64,000 bases of DNA from Sphingobium sp. (GCA_017745115.1 JAGIAA010000007.1:1-64000); one strand, 5' to 3'; numbered from the stretch's first letter, positions 25,892 to 35,008 are shown. Made by a program: numbers and translations. The notes: generated by a model not told the origin, from the sequence alone.

Positions 25892-26923
25892 TCACAGCTC
25901 AGGGGTACGTGCCGCGCGATCCCGTAAGAAAGCGCTAACATTCAAAGATTCACCCGGCGTGTAGGATTCGAACAGTTTGGCGAAAAATTCGCTGTAAAAG
26001 TCATCTTTGTAGAAAATATAATTTATTCCACCGACGCCTTTTCGTTGATATTCTCTGATTTGATCGACCGTGAACTTTATTCGCCGATTTATCCTGAGCT
26101 GCTCCCAGGAATATTTCCAGCCCAGCGCCGTCATTTGATCAATGGCATCAAGGTTTTTGGTGTTGTCGAAATTTACTTCCATCAGCACCGTCTTGAGTTG
26201 CGGTTGCTTCAGCGTCTCAAGCATGCCGCCGATGACTCGGTGTTCCAGCCCATCGACGTCGATCTTGATGTGATCCGGCATCGGAAGGCCGTCGCCGATG
26301 AGGCTGTCGAAACGTCGGCCGACACAACCCTGGGGCCTGCGGTCATGCCGGCTCACCTTCCAGTCCGGCGCAAACTGCTTGTCTTCTGTCCAGCTGTTTT
26401 CCTCGAAGTCGTGGTAGGAAATGCCGAGACCGAAATCGCTCAGCAGCAGTCGATCGGTCTTGTCGACGTCGCTCAGAGCCAGGCAATAAGCCAGAACCTG
26501 GCCATGAAGGTCGTTGAGGAAGATGTTCTTGTTGAGTTCGGCGTAGTTGAGCGCTTCCGGCTCGAAGGCATAAACTTGGGCATCGCGCATGATCGCCGCA
26601 TAGATCGTGTACATCCCGACATTGGCGCCGATGTCGAACAACACCTCCTTATCGTCAAAGCTGTCGATCCAGGCCAGCGTGATCGGTTCCTTGTCGAACA
26701 GGCTGCGAATGCGCTTTACGCTCGAATTTCCGGTGGTTGCAAAGCGCATCTTCCGGCCATCATGGGTCACTTCGGCAAACGTCTGGTCGAACCACTTGGT
26801 CTGGATGCGCTGCGTGCCCGCCTGAGGCTCTTCGGCCGCCGTCGTTCCACCGGCCGGTTCCGCAACGGGAGCAACCTGCTCGGCGCTCCGGCTCCGCCTG
26901 CTCTTCGATAACCAGCGCATCAT
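25892..26923 (-). CDS. FkbM-family methyltransferase, copy 1
   Basis: A predicted S-adenosylmethionine-dependent O-methyltransferase of 343 residues. The SAM-binding glycine loop is DIGANVGMYTIYAA at about 97-110, followed by VYAFEPEALNYAELNKNIF. The second family block, HIKIDVDGLEHRVIGG, lies in the C-terminal half. About 65 residues at the N-terminus are low-complexity (AEPAGGTTAAEEPQAG). The ATG at 26923 overlaps the SDR stop (ATGA) and has AAGGA upstream. A longer frame to 27007 is not needed. It shares long identical stretches with copy 2 at 33244. FkbM enzymes methylate hydroxyl groups on sugars or polyketides. Here the partner may be the oxygenase immediately downstream. Confidence 0.9.
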   Translation of the reverse strand: MMRWLSKSRRSRSAEQVAPVAEPAGGTTAAEEPQAGTQRIQTKWFDQTFAEVTHDGRKMRFATTGNSSVKRIRSLFDKEPITLAWIDSFDDKEVLFDIGANVGMYTIYAAIMRDAQVYAFEPEALNYAELNKNIFLNDLHGQVLAYCLALSDVDKTDRLLLSDFGLGISYHDFEENSWTEDKQFAPDWKVSRHDRRPQGCVGRRFDSLIGDGLPMPDHIKIDVDGLEHRVIGGMLETLKQPQLKTVLMEVNFDNTKNLDAIDQMTALGWKYSWEQLRINRRIKFTVDQIREYQRKGVGGINYIFYKDDFYSEFFAKLFESYTPGESLNVSAFLRDRAARTPEL

Positions 26924-28053
26924 CCGGCGAGATTCCGTTCCTTTAGTTCGGCGTTGGCCTTGTCGAGAAGGTCCTGTGGAATGGGTTGGCTCGAGACCCA
27001 CGCGCAAAAACGATGCATGCCTTCTTCCAGGCCAATAGCGGGCGCCGTCCCAAAGACAGATTTGAAGGCGGTAAGATCGGCAAAGTTGTGCCGGATATCG
27101 CCAACTCGATAGGCCCCCGTCACCTGGGGCTGCTGCTGGGCGCCCATGATGCGGGCGAGCAGTTGCGCGATTTGCAAGATCGAGGTTTGCTGCCCGGATC
27201 CAACATTCAGCGTCACGCCGGTCGGAGCCGGCTTCTCGACACAGGTAAGGACGGCCCGCGCAACATCTTCGACATGTACAAAATCCCGGCTTTCCTCGCC
27301 GTCCTCGTAGATCGGAAGTGAGAGACCGAGCCGGATGCGGGTGGAGAAGATCGAGAGGATGCCGGTGTAGGGATTGGACAATGACTGTCCCTCACCGAAT
27401 ACATTTTGGAAGCGCAGGATTGCATGAGCGAGGCCGAGGGAAGCCGCGCCAACGCGGACCAATTCCTCTTGAGCCAGTTTGGTCGCCGCATAGATAGAGG
27501 CCGGACGAAGCGCATCGCCTTCATGCGTGGCGGTACATTGGGCCGGCTCACCGCAATCGGGACAGCGCGACGCCCAATCGTGGCGGGCCAGTTGCTCAAG
27601 CGATCTCGGCGTTGGGAAACAGCGCTTTCCTCGCGGATCGCAGGAATGGCAAATATAGGCGCCCTCCCCATAGACCGAGCGGCTCGACGCAAGCACGATG
27701 TTCCCCACCGCATGTGCGCCGTTGGCAAGAATGTCGAACAGCAGCGCGGTTGCCTGAACGTTGACGCGGTAATACCGGTCTATCTCGTACATCGACTGTC
27801 CGGTGCCGGTCTCCGCGGCAAGATGCACAACCGTCGAGACGCCAGCGATTGCCGCCTCGAGATCGCTGCGGATCGTCACATCGCCCTTGATGAATTCCAC
27901 ACCGGCCGGGGGCGTGAAACTCGCCGCCTCGCCATGAACCTGATCCGATAGATTGTCGATGATACGCACCCGATAGCCGGCTGCGCTCAGAAGCCGAGTG
28001 AGATGGGTGCCGATAAAACCGGCGCCGCCTGTAATGAGGACGATGTCAGTCAT
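26920..28053 (-). CDS. Extended SDR epimerase/dehydratase with a CxxC-rich insert
   Basis: A nucleotide-sugar modifying enzyme of 377 residues. It opens with the NAD-binding motif GGAGFIG and DNLSDQVHG, and has the catalytic Y-x3-K as YAATK after SSRSVYGEG. Between these and the catalytic Tyr lies an insertion with CHSCDPRGKRC and SRCPDCGEPAQC, a probable zinc site. This arrangement recalls dTDP-L-rhamnose 4-epimerase (Tle/WbiB type), which makes dTDP-6-deoxy-L-talose, but I give that only as a possibility. The C-terminal part includes SRDFVHVEDVARAVL and GDIRHNFAD as in other sugar epimerases. It overlaps the FkbM gene by 4 bases and follows the class I methyltransferase gene by 19. Confidence 0.85.
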   Translation of the reverse strand: MTDIVLITGGAGFIGTHLTRLLSAAGYRVRIIDNLSDQVHGEAASFTPPAGVEFIKGDVTIRSDLEAAIAGVSTVVHLAAETGTGQSMYEIDRYYRVNVQATALLFDILANGAHAVGNIVLASSRSVYGEGAYICHSCDPRGKRCFPTPRSLEQLARHDWASRCPDCGEPAQCTATHEGDALRPASIYAATKLAQEELVRVGAASLGLAHAILRFQNVFGEGQSLSNPYTGILSIFSTRIRLGLSLPIYEDGEESRDFVHVEDVARAVLTCVEKPAPTGVTLNVGSGQQTSILQIAQLLARIMGAQQQPQVTGAYRVGDIRHNFADLTAFKSVFGTAPAIGLEEGMHRFCAWVSSQPIPQDLLDKANAELKERNLAG

Positions 28054-28072
28054 CTCGAAGGCAAGATCGCGG

Positions 28073-29125
28073 TCACTGATTGACCAGCACGAAGTAGAAG
28101 TCTTTGTGATTGGGTGTATGTTCCATCACATAGTCGGCGAAACCCAATTCGCGCACGGCATATTCGAGCATCATCTGGCAATTGATGTTGTCATAATAGT
28201 GCACGTGAATTGATTCCATGCGCTCCATTAACGCGATCAGTTTCTTGTCGTCGGCGGCTCGGCGCAAGTGACGCATGTAGTGCGCCTTTTCCGGAAGCCA
28301 GATGTCGCGCTCGAACTCCTCGACCAGACTTTCGAGCGAGCAGCGATGATGGACTCCATCCTTCGTTCCATTCAGATCGGGCACGACCATGATCACCTTG
28401 CCGCCTGGCGCAAGCTTGCCACGCCAGCGCTGAAGATGACCGATCGGATTGGCCAGATGCTCGAATACATGGCTGCCGAAAATGAAGTTGAGTGACCCAT
28501 CTTCTACGGGGAGAGCCGATGCCTCGCCGACAATGTAGTTCCCCCAGAGCTCCGGCCTGACGGGATACTTGCCTCCGCCGTTATAGAGCCGATTCCATTC
28601 TTCCGCAGGCATTTGTTCCAGGTAGGAAACCTGCGTCTTCCCGCTGGGCAGGATCTGGGGGATGGGTCCGGGCCCGATTTCCACGCCTCGCCCGATGCAC
28701 AGATCATACAGCCACTGCCTGGACAACATCCGGTGGTTGGCGACGAAGACCGGCGCCTGGGTCGAGCCTTCGCAGGAAACGACCAGATCGATGGCCCCGC
28801 ATATCTGGTGCGGCCAGGGCAAGAGCAGCGGCTGGAAGCCACCTCCATTTCGGTAGACCCGCTCGGACAGCACCTTCTCGTCGCCCGAGGACACCACTGC
28901 AATCCGCAGCGCTGCGTCCTCCGGAACCTCCACCATCCAGCCGCAGTAGGACGGGAAATGACGAAAATTCGCGAAACGCCGGACGTCTGGAATCTTGAAC
29001 CGCGAGCCTGACTTCAGATGCAAACCCCGCCAGGTTCCATCCGGATAGCCTTGCTTGGCCATCGCAACGTCGCCCGAAAGTTCGAGGTTCGCGTCTCCGC
29101 GCCGGGCCATGTCATACAGATTCAA
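28073..29125 (-). CDS. SAM-dependent methyltransferase, class I
   Basis: A 350-residue protein with a Rossmann methyltransferase core in the second half: GVEIGPGPIPQILP (motif I region), NFIFGSHVFEHLANP (motif with Asp/His and the LxxxxF pattern), then GKLAPGGKVIMVVPD (post-motif). The first 140 residues are an uncharacterised beta-rich domain. It is placed between a GSCFA gene and the SDR epimerase, so it may methylate a capsule sugar or a sugar nucleotide. The start is taken at TTG 29125, which has GGGA upstream. ATG at 29110 is possible. Confidence 0.78.
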   Translation of the reverse strand: MNLYDMARRGDANLELSGDVAMAKQGYPDGTWRGLHLKSGSRFKIPDVRRFANFRHFPSYCGWMVEVPEDAALRIAVVSSGDEKVLSERVYRNGGGFQPLLLPWPHQICGAIDLVVSCEGSTQAPVFVANHRMLSRQWLYDLCIGRGVEIGPGPIPQILPSGKTQVSYLEQMPAEEWNRLYNGGGKYPVRPELWGNYIVGEASALPVEDGSLNFIFGSHVFEHLANPIGHLQRWRGKLAPGGKVIMVVPDLNGTKDGVHHRCSLESLVEEFERDIWLPEKAHYMRHLRRAADDKKLIALMERMESIHVHYYDNINCQMMLEYAVRELGFADYVMEHTPNHKDFYFVLVNQ

Positions 29126-29173
29126 ATTCGGAATCCCGTGATAAAAACAACGTCAAAGATATACTTCAGTTCT

Positions 29174-30274
29174 TCAAGGCCGATCCAGAGCAGCCTCGTC
29201 GCACTCCACTTGGATCAATTCGGCTGCCAGTGCAACGGAGCTGGGGGCGGGTTGTGCGGGCGTGGAGGCTTGCTTTTCCCTCTTCGCCACCGGTGAGTCC
29301 GTCGAGGCCTCATCCACCGCGGTCGCATGCTTCATGAAGAGACCCATGACATGCGAAACCCCGCTCTCAAGGACGTTCCGCAGATCGTCCGCATAATATG
29401 CTCCGCGCGTGAACGCTCCGGTTATGATTTCGTACGACGGGAAGTAGGCGACGTGATCGAAGCGAGAGGCAAGCGTGTCGGCCGCCACGCGCAGCACCGA
29501 TTTCGAATAAGTGGTCGCGGTCAAAACATGCTGGTCCTGGCGGGCGGTCGCGGCCAGCGGCACAGGAGAGACCGTCAGGATCACCCGCGCCGTCGGATTG
29601 ATCCGTGCAAGCAGCATCAGAAATGCCGTCATGTCCGAAACGACATCATCGACCGTCTGATTGTAGAAAAAATGCCGCATGCTGTCGAACGTCCCGCCCT
29701 CGACCCCTGGGCAAATCGGGAACACAGCACCGTCTTCATGGGCAACCCAGCACTCGGTCAAGCCGAGGGTGAAGATGAAGACGTCCAGGGTTTCAAGCAT
29801 CGTCCGCACGGCTGCGAAGTGCTGCTCTCTATCCATGCGCATCTCGAGCTCGGACACGAACCCGCCGGGCTGAACCGAAGGGCGAAAGGGATCGAGAAAG
29901 ACGTCGTCCGCTGCCTTCCAGACGGCCTCACCCGGAACATATCGGCCATAAGCACGCTCCGCCAGCTGCAGGAGCTGGCGCGCCGTGTAGATATTCCCAT
30001 AGCGCGCGGAAAACACGCCATAGTTGTTCTTGGCCCTGATGCTCTCGGGGAGGATCGGATGCCCTGGCTCGGTAACGTAATAATTATACCCGCTCTTCCG
30101 CAGATGGCGGGCGATATGTTGAGCGAAGCAACTGCCGGCAGTCGCAACCTTGGTCTCGGGATGGATCCAGGCGGGAAATTCACCGACGGGATCGACCAGC
30201 TCAGGCGCACAATTGGCGACCGACCGCCGCCAAAAATTACGGTCGGGCGCAGAAGCGTAGGGGTGATCACCCAT
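29174..30274 (-). CDS. GSCFA-domain protein, copy 2
   Basis: A 366-residue relative of the gene at 23511. GSCFA lies at 47-51 (VATAGSCFAQHIARHL). Further blocks are FIFTLGLTECWVAHEDGAV, TARVILTVSPVPLAATARQ and TYSKSVLRVAADTL, matching the first copy closely. The C-terminal 60 residues are low-complexity (KREKQASTPAQPAPSS) with no TPRs. The ATG at 30274 has AAGGA about 9 bases upstream. It lies between the methyltransferase and SGNH-like genes on the same strand. A hydrolase/acyltransferase role in capsule decoration is only inferred. Confidence 0.85.
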   Translation of the reverse strand: MGDHPYASAPDRNFWRRSVANCAPELVDPVGEFPAWIHPETKVATAGSCFAQHIARHLRKSGYNYYVTEPGHPILPESIRAKNNYGVFSARYGNIYTARQLLQLAERAYGRYVPGEAVWKAADDVFLDPFRPSVQPGGFVSELEMRMDREQHFAAVRTMLETLDVFIFTLGLTECWVAHEDGAVFPICPGVEGGTFDSMRHFFYNQTVDDVVSDMTAFLMLLARINPTARVILTVSPVPLAATARQDQHVLTATTYSKSVLRVAADTLASRFDHVAYFPSYEIITGAFTRGAYYADDLRNVLESGVSHVMGLFMKHATAVDEASTDSPVAKREKQASTPAQPAPSSVALAAELIQVECDEAALDRP

Positions 30275-30385
30275 GCAACACGTCCTTGTTCCGACTTGTT
30301 ACGCGTCCAGACATCCGTTCGATACGCTTGGCCAATAATCCAAAATCGGAACGAGTGTCATCATCTCCGGTTGCAGGGGTCCGTA

Positions 30386-31186
30386 TCACGCAACTTCCAC
30401 TCGACGGTTAAAATCAGCCACCACTTCCAGAATTTGCCGCAGCACCTGCTCGCCGTATCGACGGTTGGCGTGGGTTACATCCTTGCCGTAATAGTGACGG
30501 TCAAGATAACCGTCGGGCGTTATCGTGGCGACCGGCGGCGGCAGCAATTCAACATCCGCATCCGCGCACAGATCGGCCAGGCACTGCCGCTGCATTTTCC
30601 AGCACGCAAGACGGAATGCCGGATCCGTCGGCTCGAGTTCGCCCAGGCCGGCGGCCGCAAATCGGCTTTCATGATATTGCCGGATGAAATCGTTCTCAGA
30701 CTTCGGAGGTGGCGGCGTGAGATGGAACATGCGCGCCTTCGTAGCAGAGCGCATTTTTCGGAGGATGGGGCCGTCCGAATTCCACACGCCGCTGTGAATG
30801 AAGCTCTTGAACGCCCGATGCGGAATAATCTCGGAATTAGCGGCGATATCGCCCTCGCCCTCGCCCGGGTTCAAGACCATGAATTCCCGTTCGTGCCTGA
30901 TCGTGCTCACAACCGCATATTGATTGCCGCCGATCGCCGAAAACACGAAGTCCGGCTCGCCGAGCTTGGCAATCCTGTCGCAGAACTGGTCAAGGCTCTC
31001 ATCGCCGATTTCCTTGCCTTCTTTATCTTTCCGTATCCGTATGACCGTGATTTCGTCGTACATCTCCGCGCGCTCTTCGTACGCCAGAGCCTGAAGAAGC
31101 GCGACGGTATGGCTATCCCCGAACACGTAAATCCGAGGCGTTTGTTCTCGACGTGTCCGGCGCCCGAACCAATCCCGAAGCCCCAT
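30386..31186 (-). CDS. SGNH-like hydrolase/acyltransferase
   Basis: A 266-residue protein. The SGNH block I is IYVFGDSHT at about 19-27 with the nucleophile serine (residue 25). A late D-x-x-H pair is seen in GKDVTHANRRYG near the C-terminus, as in SGNH and alginate-acetyltransferase-like families. The block III Asn/Gly region may be SAIGGNQYAV. ATG at 31186 lies 9 bases after the kdsA stop, so it is coupled to kdsA. The open frame upstream overlaps kdsA and is not used. Together with the two GSCFA proteins it suggests acylation or deacylation of capsule hydroxyls. Substrate unknown. Confidence 0.72.
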   Translation of the reverse strand: MGLRDWFGRRTRREQTPRIYVFGDSHTVALLQALAYEERAEMYDEITVIRIRKDKEGKEIGDESLDQFCDRIAKLGEPDFVFSAIGGNQYAVVSTIRHEREFMVLNPGEGEGDIAANSEIIPHRAFKSFIHSGVWNSDGPILRKMRSATKARMFHLTPPPPKSENDFIRQYHESRFAAAGLGELEPTDPAFRLACWKMQRQCLADLCADADVELLPPPVATITPDGYLDRHYYGKDVTHANRRYGEQVLRQILEVVADFNRRVEVA

Positions 31187-31194
31187 CACCAGAT

Positions 31195-32058
31195 TTATCC
31201 GGTCACCAGCTTTGGGAAGGATTTGACCAGCTTGTCGATCGCCAACATCTGCTCGAGATATGCCGAAAGCGCGGAAAGCGGCAAGGCACAGGGACCATCG
31301 CACAGCGCCTTTTCCGGGTCCGGATGGGCTTCGAGGAAGAGTCCGGCAATTCCCAGCGCCATACCGGACCTTGCCAGCGCCGCAGCCTGAGCTCGGCGCC
31401 CATCCGCGCTGTCGGCCCGCCCGCCTGGTCGTTGCAAGGCATGAGTGGCATCGAACACCACAGGCGCCATTTCTTTCATGGTATCCATCCCAAGCATGTC
31501 GACGACGAGATTGTTGTAGCCGAAGGACGATCCCCGCTCGCACAGGATGATGCGGTCATTGCCCGCCTCCCGGAACTTCGTGATGATGTGACGCATCTCG
31601 TGGGGTGCAAGAAACTGCGGTTTCTTGATATTTATTGCCGCCCCGGTTCGCGCCATGGCGACGACCAGGTCCGTCTGTCGAGCCAGGAACGCCGGCAATT
31701 GGATGATGTCGGCAACTTCGGCGGCAGGCGCCGCCTGATAAGGCTCGTGCACATCGGTCAGAACCGGAACGTCGTATTTCGCCTTGATTTCAGCCAAAAC
31801 GCGCAGCCCCTCGTCGAGCCCTGGGCCACGGAAGGAGGTGATGGAGGATCGGTTGGCTTTGTCGAATGACGCCTTGAAAACATAAGGGATTCCCAGCGAC
31901 TTCGTCACCTCGACAAAGCGCCCGGCCACTTCGAGCGCGATGTCCGCGCCCTCGATCACGTTCATTCCTCCAATCAGTACAAACGGAGCCTCGTTGGCGA
32001 ACGTCACGCCATTTGCCAGTTTGACCATGTGCTGCAATCGAAACTCCTTTGGTGCCAT
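31195..32058 (-). CDS. kdsA: 3-deoxy-D-manno-octulosonate-8-phosphate synthase
   Basis: Condenses arabinose 5-phosphate with phosphoenolpyruvate to Kdo 8-phosphate. The 287 residues show [67 protein letters not shown] and [17 protein letters not shown] in the standard order. An Asn stands at the position where metal-dependent KdsA has Cys (GGMN), which points to the metal-independent class, as in E. coli. The start is uncertain: ATG 32058; TTG 32037, which has AAAGGAG 6 bases before it; or ATG 32028, which matches the E. coli N-terminus best. It sits inside the capsule locus, not in an LPS locus. No kdsC phosphatase gene is visible in this window. Confidence 0.95.
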   Translation of the reverse strand: MAPKEFRLQHMVKLANGVTFANEAPFVLIGGMNVIEGADIALEVAGRFVEVTKSLGIPYVFKASFDKANRSSITSFRGPGLDEGLRVLAEIKAKYDVPVLTDVHEPYQAAPAAEVADIIQLPAFLARQTDLVVAMARTGAAINIKKPQFLAPHEMRHIITKFREAGNDRIILCERGSSFGYNNLVVDMLGMDTMKEMAPVVFDATHALQRPGGRADSADGRRAQAAALARSGMALGIAGLFLEAHPDPEKALCDGPCALPLSALSAYLEQMLAIDKLVKSFPKLVTG

Positions 32059-32323
32059 TCAAGCCCGCGCGATCGAACGGACAGCATCGCCGTCGGCTAA
32101 TGGCAACGAAGCTCGCGCCTTGCAATTACAACATGCAAATCGCAGTCCACCGTCACAGCGAGCCAGCACAAATTCGATGTTTCTGCGGCTGCTGGTCCGG
32201 CGCACGCACCCTCTCAACCCGGTACCATGCATTTGAGCGGACTTGCTTGACGCACTTTTGGGACCTGCCTAGGTGAGTTCGGATGCTGCCGAATTGCCAT
32301 CAGAAACAGGCGACCTAGGAAAA

Positions 32324-33223
32324 ATGGCGACGATTGTTCGAGACCCGCTGGTCGAAGATTACATTTTGGAGCTGGGCATTCAAAATGAGGGCGAGTGCGC
32401 CGAAGTACGGCAGCGCTACGAGTCCGGTCACCTCATTCTGTTGCGCGATTTTCGCTTTGATTTGGACTATACCTTTCTGAACAGCTTGGATTTCGACGTC
32501 GACGGACCGCCTGAAATTCTGCGCAAAGTCAAGAAATACGGCGACAACAAGATTGCCACGCTCGGCCCCGACAGCACTGCTCCCCTGGATCGGTTTGTAT
32601 TTGAGGCCATATTCAAATCCGACGTCGGTCGGGTTGAATATTACAAGGAACAGGTGAGTTCAGGAAACGCGCAATGCGACGCGCTATATAAGAAGATATT
32701 TCCCCAATATCGCAATACACGCCAGGTAAAAACGTGGCGCTTCACATCTACGCTCTACGAGAATTTGCACTGGGATAACTTCGAAATTCCAGAAGTATTC
32801 CATCAGGTTCGCATTTTCTCCAACATCGCTGCATCGCCCCGCTTCTGGCGAACCGGCCCTCGCATCGATCATTTTGCGAAGGCGGGCTACGACGAATATG
32901 GGCTTGGCGTATTTGCGGACAAATTCGGCGACGATCTGGTTCGCCGCCTTAATTCCGCTGCCCTCGGTGGTATGAAGGGGGCCTGCCTCGACCACTTCCC
33001 CAAGCATCATATTGCGTTCGAACAGGGCGAGGTTTGGTTGTGCGAAACGCGCATCGTGTCCCACCAGATCTATTATGGCGAACGAGCGTTCGCGACGATG
33101 TATTTCAGCGATCCCGACACGATGGATCGCCCGGAGCTGGCTTTTGATGCCCGCATAAAACAGCTCCATGAGACCCATTCTGCTGATCGACCTGTGAAGA
33201 CCCCTCTCACGGCCGCTCGATAA
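32324..33223 (+). CDS. Kdo-hydroxylase-like Fe(II)/2-oxoglutarate oxygenase, copy 2
   Basis: A 299-residue paralogue of the genes at 24936 and 35893. The H-x-D is H149/D151 (YENLHWDNF), followed by VRIFSNIAASPRFWR. The distal histidine is H247 (TRIVSHQIYYGERAF) with Arg 254 as candidate 2-oxoglutarate ligand. The ATG at 32324 is chosen because its product starts MATIVRDPLVEDYILELG, in step with MARIDRHPHVKDYIVEMD of copy 3, and AGGA lies just before it. A GTG at 32273 would add 17 residues. The FkbM gene follows after 20 bases with an AGAGGAAA ribosome site, so the two form a bicistronic unit divergent from kdsA. The substrate is inferred only. Confidence 0.68.
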   Translation: MATIVRDPLVEDYILELGIQNEGECAEVRQRYESGHLILLRDFRFDLDYTFLNSLDFDVDGPPEILRKVKKYGDNKIATLGPDSTAPLDRFVFEAIFKSDVGRVEYYKEQVSSGNAQCDALYKKIFPQYRNTRQVKTWRFTSTLYENLHWDNFEIPEVFHQVRIFSNIAASPRFWRTGPRIDHFAKAGYDEYGLGVFADKFGDDLVRRLNSAALGGMKGACLDHFPKHHIAFEQGEVWLCETRIVSHQIYYGERAFATMYFSDPDTMDRPELAFDARIKQLHETHSADRPVKTPLTAAR

Positions 33224-33243
33224 GCTCAAAGAGAGGAAAATTC

Positions 33244-34161
33244 ATGCCATTGGAAATCCGGTCCGCCACCAAACGTGAGATCAGTGACGAGAACCTCACG
33301 TTACCTGTGTTGGAGTTGGACGTCAGTGGTCAGATCGTTCGGTTCGTGCTGACGTCGCGTCATTCGCACAGCCGCGCACGCACCCTCCTCGAGAAGGAGC
33401 CGCTGACGATCCCGTGGGTGAATACGGTCAAGCCTGACGAAGTCTTCGTCGACATCGGCGCGAACGTAGGAACCTATGCCATCTACGCCGGCGTCATCGG
33501 CGCGCGCGTGTATGCCTTCGAGCCCGAAGCACTGAACTATGCGGAACTGAACAAGAATATTTTCGTGAATGATCTGCACGGCCGGGTCACGGCCTATTGC
33601 ATGGCAATTTCGGATCAAGCCGATGTCTCAGTGCTTCATCTTAGCGCCTTTACATACGCGGGATCTCATCATGACTTCGGTGAAAATTGGTGGAAGGGCG
33701 ACCGGACGATTGGCGGCCGGCTGTACAAGCGGGACTCACGTCCGCAGCAGGGCTGCGTCTCCTATCCGCTGGACGAGCTCGTCGCCCGACAAGTCCTGCC
33801 CCAACCCAATCACATCAAGATCGATGTCGACGGCTTCGAGAACAAGGTCATACGCGGAGCAGCCAAGACGTTGCAAAGCCCGGAATTGAAAACGGTGCTC
33901 CTGGAAGTCGATTTCAAGATCCCCGAAAGCCTGGAGATTGTCGATCACATGCGGTCGCAGGGTTGGAAGGTTTCCAACCATCAGCTGCGCATCAACCAGC
34001 ACGAATATATGCCTGAGGGCAAAATCGAATCCCTGATGGAGCGGCGCAAAGGCGGTGCGAACTTCATCTTCTTCAAGGACGACGAATATTTTCGCTTCTT
34101 TGAGGAATTCACGCACACGTTTGTACCGCCCAATCCCCCTGTTGCGAAATCGCCGGCTTGA
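33244..34161 (+). CDS. FkbM-family methyltransferase, copy 2
   Basis: A 305-residue SAM-dependent methyltransferase. DIGANVGTYAIYAG is at 70-83, then ARVYAFEPEALNYAELNKNI and, in the C-terminal half, HIKIDVDGFENKVIRGAA. The core is nearly identical to copy 1 at 25892 over the SAM-binding region, and both share a D-F-x-E-N-x-W stretch (HHDFGENWW here). These are recent paralogues. It lies 20 bases downstream of oxygenase copy 2 with AGAGGAAA about 6 bases before the ATG, so they form one unit. O-methylation of a sugar hydroxyl is the family role. The oxygenase partner could supply that hydroxyl. Confidence 0.9.
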   Translation: MPLEIRSATKREISDENLTLPVLELDVSGQIVRFVLTSRHSHSRARTLLEKEPLTIPWVNTVKPDEVFVDIGANVGTYAIYAGVIGARVYAFEPEALNYAELNKNIFVNDLHGRVTAYCMAISDQADVSVLHLSAFTYAGSHHDFGENWWKGDRTIGGRLYKRDSRPQQGCVSYPLDELVARQVLPQPNHIKIDVDGFENKVIRGAAKTLQSPELKTVLLEVDFKIPESLEIVDHMRSQGWKVSNHQLRINQHEYMPEGKIESLMERRKGGANFIFFKDDEYFRFFEEFTHTFVPPNPPVAKSPA

Positions 34162-34295
34162 GCACTCATCGCTGACGCGCGTCTACGCTTGGGTGGAACT
34201 CGGCCAGCATGCGCTGGTCTACGCTGCTCAAAGGCGCCGAATGACGAGACAAACGCCCTTGCTGAAAGCGGAACCGTAAGACATAACGCAGCCGA

Positions 34296-34311
34296 ACCGC
34301 CCAAAAGCGGT
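34296..34311. terminator. Small hairpin after FkbM copy 2
   Basis: A five-pair stem ACCGC/GCGGT around loop CCAAAA lies in the 178-base gap before the next methyltransferase gene. There is no T-run after it, so termination is doubtful. The rest of the gap shows no gene. Confidence 0.25.
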
Positions 34312-34339
34312 CTAGCAATAATAACAGTGTGCGAGTGCC

Positions 34340-34984
34340 ATGTCAGATCTACCCACACCTACCGTTTGGCAAGACAATCCCTATCAATCCGAATGGGCCA
34401 GCCGGGACTTCCTATATTCCGCCGATGGGACGAGGGAATATCCAAAGCATTGCTGCAAATTGACTTATAATTTGAGCAAACCCTTCATTCGGAATTTTCG
34501 GAATGCTCTGGATATTGGGTGCAGGGTTGGGGAATACACGAGATATCTTCAGCTGGACTTTGCGCACACCTATGCATTTGATCCCAACCTTTGGACGAAT
34601 TTCAGATACAATGTCGACCTTTCCAAGGTGACGCACTTCCAATGCGCCATCGGCGATGAAAGGGGCGAAACCGTGATGTATAGCGGCGGACATGTCGACC
34701 GCGACGGCGCCACGGAGAAGACGGTGCAGGTCTATACGGTCGATATGTTCGACTTTCAGGACGTCGACTATATCAAGATCGACGTCGAGGGCTTCGAGAA
34801 GAAGGTCCTCCTCGGGGCGGCCAAGACCCTGGAGCGCTGCAATCCCGTCATCGTCATCGAGCAGAACCACGTCGTGCTCGAAGGCGACGAGCGCTATTCC
34901 GCGAAGGTCTATCTGGAGGAGCTTGGCTACCGCGCCGTGGCGGTCGATGAGCGCGGGTGGGATTTTGTTATGGTGAGATCATAG
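34340..34984 (+). CDS. FkbM-family methyltransferase, copy 3 (short)
   Basis: A 214-residue methyltransferase, shorter than its neighbours. The SAM loop is altered (LDIGCRVGEYTRYL at 57-70, with Cys-Arg in place of the usual Ala-Asn). The family block YIKIDVEGFEKKVLLGAA is intact, and the C-terminus contains VIVIEQNHVV. It is not closely similar to copies 1 and 2. The gene is on the plus strand after FkbM copy 2 and converges with FkbM copy 4. It most likely methylates a capsule hydroxyl. Whether the altered SAM loop is functional cannot be told from the sequence. Confidence 0.85.
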   Translation: MSDLPTPTVWQDNPYQSEWASRDFLYSADGTREYPKHCCKLTYNLSKPFIRNFRNALDIGCRVGEYTRYLQLDFAHTYAFDPNLWTNFRYNVDLSKVTHFQCAIGDERGETVMYSGGHVDRDGATEKTVQVYTVDMFDFQDVDYIKIDVEGFEKKVLLGAAKTLERCNPVIVIEQNHVVLEGDERYSAKVYLEELGYRAVAVDERGWDFVMVRS

Positions 34985-35008
34985 GCCACCCGGCGAAGTA
35001 ACGCACAA

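Noticed and set aside
29327..31390. Very long open frame on the plus strand opposite the GSCFA and SGNH-like genes
   Set aside because: It is antisense to two well-supported genes, shows no domain-like pattern, and is Arg/Gly-rich in the way expected of shadow frames in GC-rich DNA.
30386..31543. Longer SGNH-like protein starting at 31543
   Set aside because: The extra 119 residues lie inside kdsA on the same strand in another frame, are Arg/Cys-rich and lack any family pattern; the ATG at 31186 follows the kdsA stop closely.
34296..34339. Additional small gene in the 34162-34339 gap
   Set aside because: No open frame with start, ribosome-binding site and coding composition was found; only a weak hairpin.
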